Positions 5,870 to 6,687 of a stretch of DNA of 6,687 nucleotides are shown piece after piece. Location of the stretch: the NCBI GenBank assembly GCA_013138755.1, contig WTCC01000293.1, positions 1 through 6,687 of the forward strand, written 5' to 3'. Positions within the stretch are counted from its first letter, which is position 1, and each line of letters starts with the position of its first letter. Source of the DNA: Gammaproteobacteria bacterium. GTDB lineage: Bacteria > Pseudomonadota > Gammaproteobacteria > SZUA-229. Position numbers and translations under genes: made by a program. The notes under the pieces are model-generated. The model had not been told where the DNA came from. It did not search any database and worked only from the letters and a program-made list of their open reading frames with translations.

Positions 5870-6604
5870 CTAATTTTTCACCGGGGCACGCGCAATACTC
5901 AACACTCCCACCCTATCAACACCATTTTTCTTTAATGCCTTTGCTATCTCATTAACCGTCGAACCCGTTGTGACCACATCATCAACGATCAACACATGTT
6001 TATAATTTTCTACATTAATCACGTCAAAAGCGTTTTTAATGTTTTTCTGTCTTTCCTTCGCATTTAATCCAGATTGCGCCAACGTGCTATGCTTTTTTAC
6101 GACGGCATCATACGCTATTGGTATAGCCAATTTTTTTGCCATAACGCGTGCAATTTCAATTGACTGATTGTAGCCACGCCCGCGCAGACGCCTATCATGT
6201 ATAGGCACCGGTATAATACAATCTGGCGCGCCATGCTTTTCTAATAAATCACTCTCAAAAGATGCCAACAATATCTCACCGATAGATCTAGCATAACTAA
6301 TTTTTTCACCAAATTTTAGTTGATGGATAAGGTTAATGATGTCACTTTCATAACGAAACACGCTACAAGAATAATCATAGGATGGCGTTTTCTTGATACA
6401 CCTGCCACACAATATCTGACTACCAATATCCACAGGAAGCGGTAATGCACATCTCACGCAGTTATTGTCATTGTGCGGCAAAATTTTATAACAATCGCGG
6501 CAGACTTCAATATTTGGATTGATAGCTGCTATTCGTACTGTCTGACGGCATAATATGCAACGGGAAGGGAATAAAGCAGATAACAGCTTTTGCGCAAGTT
6601 CCAT
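5870..6604 (-). CDS. comF: ComF/GntX-family phosphoribosyltransferase-like protein
   Basis: The 244-residue length is normal for the family. The N-terminus carries a zinc-ribbon type cysteine set: C16/C19, C35/C38, C49/C52 and C66/C69. The C-terminal half is a type I phosphoribosyltransferase fold: IIPVPIHDRRLRGRGYNQS (130-148) and the PRPP-binding loop VLIVDDVVTTGST (204-216), both complete, plus the family block KKHSTLAQSGLNAKERQKNI (170-189). In Haemophilus and other naturally competent bacteria ComF is needed for DNA uptake/transformation after binding; E. coli GntX is the same family. The biochemical reaction is not established. The ATG at 6604 gives the standard N-terminus (LxSxLFPSRCxLC), with a modest GGATGAG about ten bases ahead. 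A strong candidate promoter lies upstream at 6654-6682. In several gammaproteobacteria comF stands next to the biotin genes, which suggests the identity of the divergent ORF at 6676. Confidence 0.93.
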   Translation of the reverse strand: MELAQKLLSALFPSRCILCRQTVRIAAINPNIEVCRDCYKILPHNDNNCVRCALPLPVDIGSQILCGRCIKKTPSYDYSCSVFRYESDIINLIHQLKFGEKISYARSIGEILLASFESDLLEKHGAPDCIIPVPIHDRRLRGRGYNQSIEIARVMAKKLAIPIAYDAVVKKHSTLAQSGLNAKERQKNIKNAFDVINVENYKHVLIVDDVVTTGSTVNEIAKALKKNGVDRVGVLSIARAPVKN

Positions 6605-6653
6605 TTTGGCTACTCATCCGTGTAGTGTAAGATATGTCCATCTATTACGAACC

Positions 6654-6682
6654 AGTATAAAGAAATCTATTCACCATGTCAG
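6654..6682 (-). promoter_or_regulatory. Sigma70-like promoter of comF
   Basis: On the minus strand CTGACA (6677-6682) and TATACT (6654-6659) each match consensus at five of six bases with the ideal 17-base spacer. It is the best promoter match I found in the window. Initiation near 6647 gives a leader of about 43 bases before the comF ATG. The -35 box overlaps the start codon of the divergent ORF at 6676. Confidence 0.55.
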
Positions 6683-6687
6683 AATTA
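6676..6687 (+). CDS. Start of a divergent gene, possibly bioB (biotin synthase), cut by window edge
   Basis: ATG at 6676 opens M-S-E-L before the window ends. Only four codons are visible, so the sequence cannot identify the product. The suggestion of biotin synthase rests on gene order I recall from other gammaproteobacteria, where comF is next to bioB, and on the 71-base divergent spacing. No strong Shine-Dalgarno is seen ahead of the ATG, and no BirA operator of the E. coli type is found in the gap. Confidence 0.3.

Noticed and set aside
6605..6675. BirA/BioO operator in the gap before the possible bioB
   Set aside because: No TTGTAAACC-type half sites are present. GTGTAA and TTACGA in the gap are only partial complements.

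Overview
The window reads as a piece of a gammaproteobacterial chromosome, fairly AT-rich (roughly 40% GC by eye). The evidence is a UbiA closely resembling the E. coli 4-hydroxybenzoate polyprenyltransferase, a YrdA-type gamma-carbonic-anhydrase-like protein very similar to E. coli YrdA, and a ComF/GntX-type phosphoribosyltransferase beside a divergent start that may be bioB. I cannot name a genus. A Thiotrichales-like or methylotroph lineage would fit but is a guess.

Layout. Positions 1-1532 (minus) hold the first 510 residues of a GAF-GGDEF-EAL cyclic-di-GMP protein whose C-terminus lies outside the window. Positions 1716-2246 (minus) are yrdA. It is divergent from ubiA (2351-3241, plus) across 104 bases in which candidate promoters for the two genes overlap. 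ubiA ends only 14 bases from the end of the next gene on the opposite strand.

From 5654 down to 3256 lies a run of five minus-strand genes that looks accessory. In transcription order they are: an exported, Cys-rich lipocalin-like protein (5100-5654); a 63-residue two-helix membrane peptide (4780-4971); a small cupin with half its metal ligands replaced (4390-4752); a stand-alone CopZ-N-type zinc/[2Fe-2S] protein (3857-4267); and a multi-pass membrane protein (3256-3852). The last contains an internal 33-residue duplication resembling the PQ-loop/SemiSWEET plan. The last two are separated by 4 bases and are probably translationally coupled. A good sigma70-like promoter precedes the CopZ-N gene, so the run may be two or three transcripts.

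Positions 5870-6604 (minus) are comF with a strong candidate promoter at 6654-6682. At 6676 a plus-strand ATG opens an ORF cut off after four codons. The 215 bases between comF and the exported protein hold a two-part inverted repeat (5739-5773) and the promoter/RBS of the exported protein.

Best candidate for something undescribed: the CopZ-N protein plus duplicated membrane protein pair, possibly a metal or Fe-S chaperone working with a small transporter or membrane partner. This is inference. There are no tRNA or rRNA genes, CRISPR arrays or transposases, and no gene-free stretch over 300 bases.
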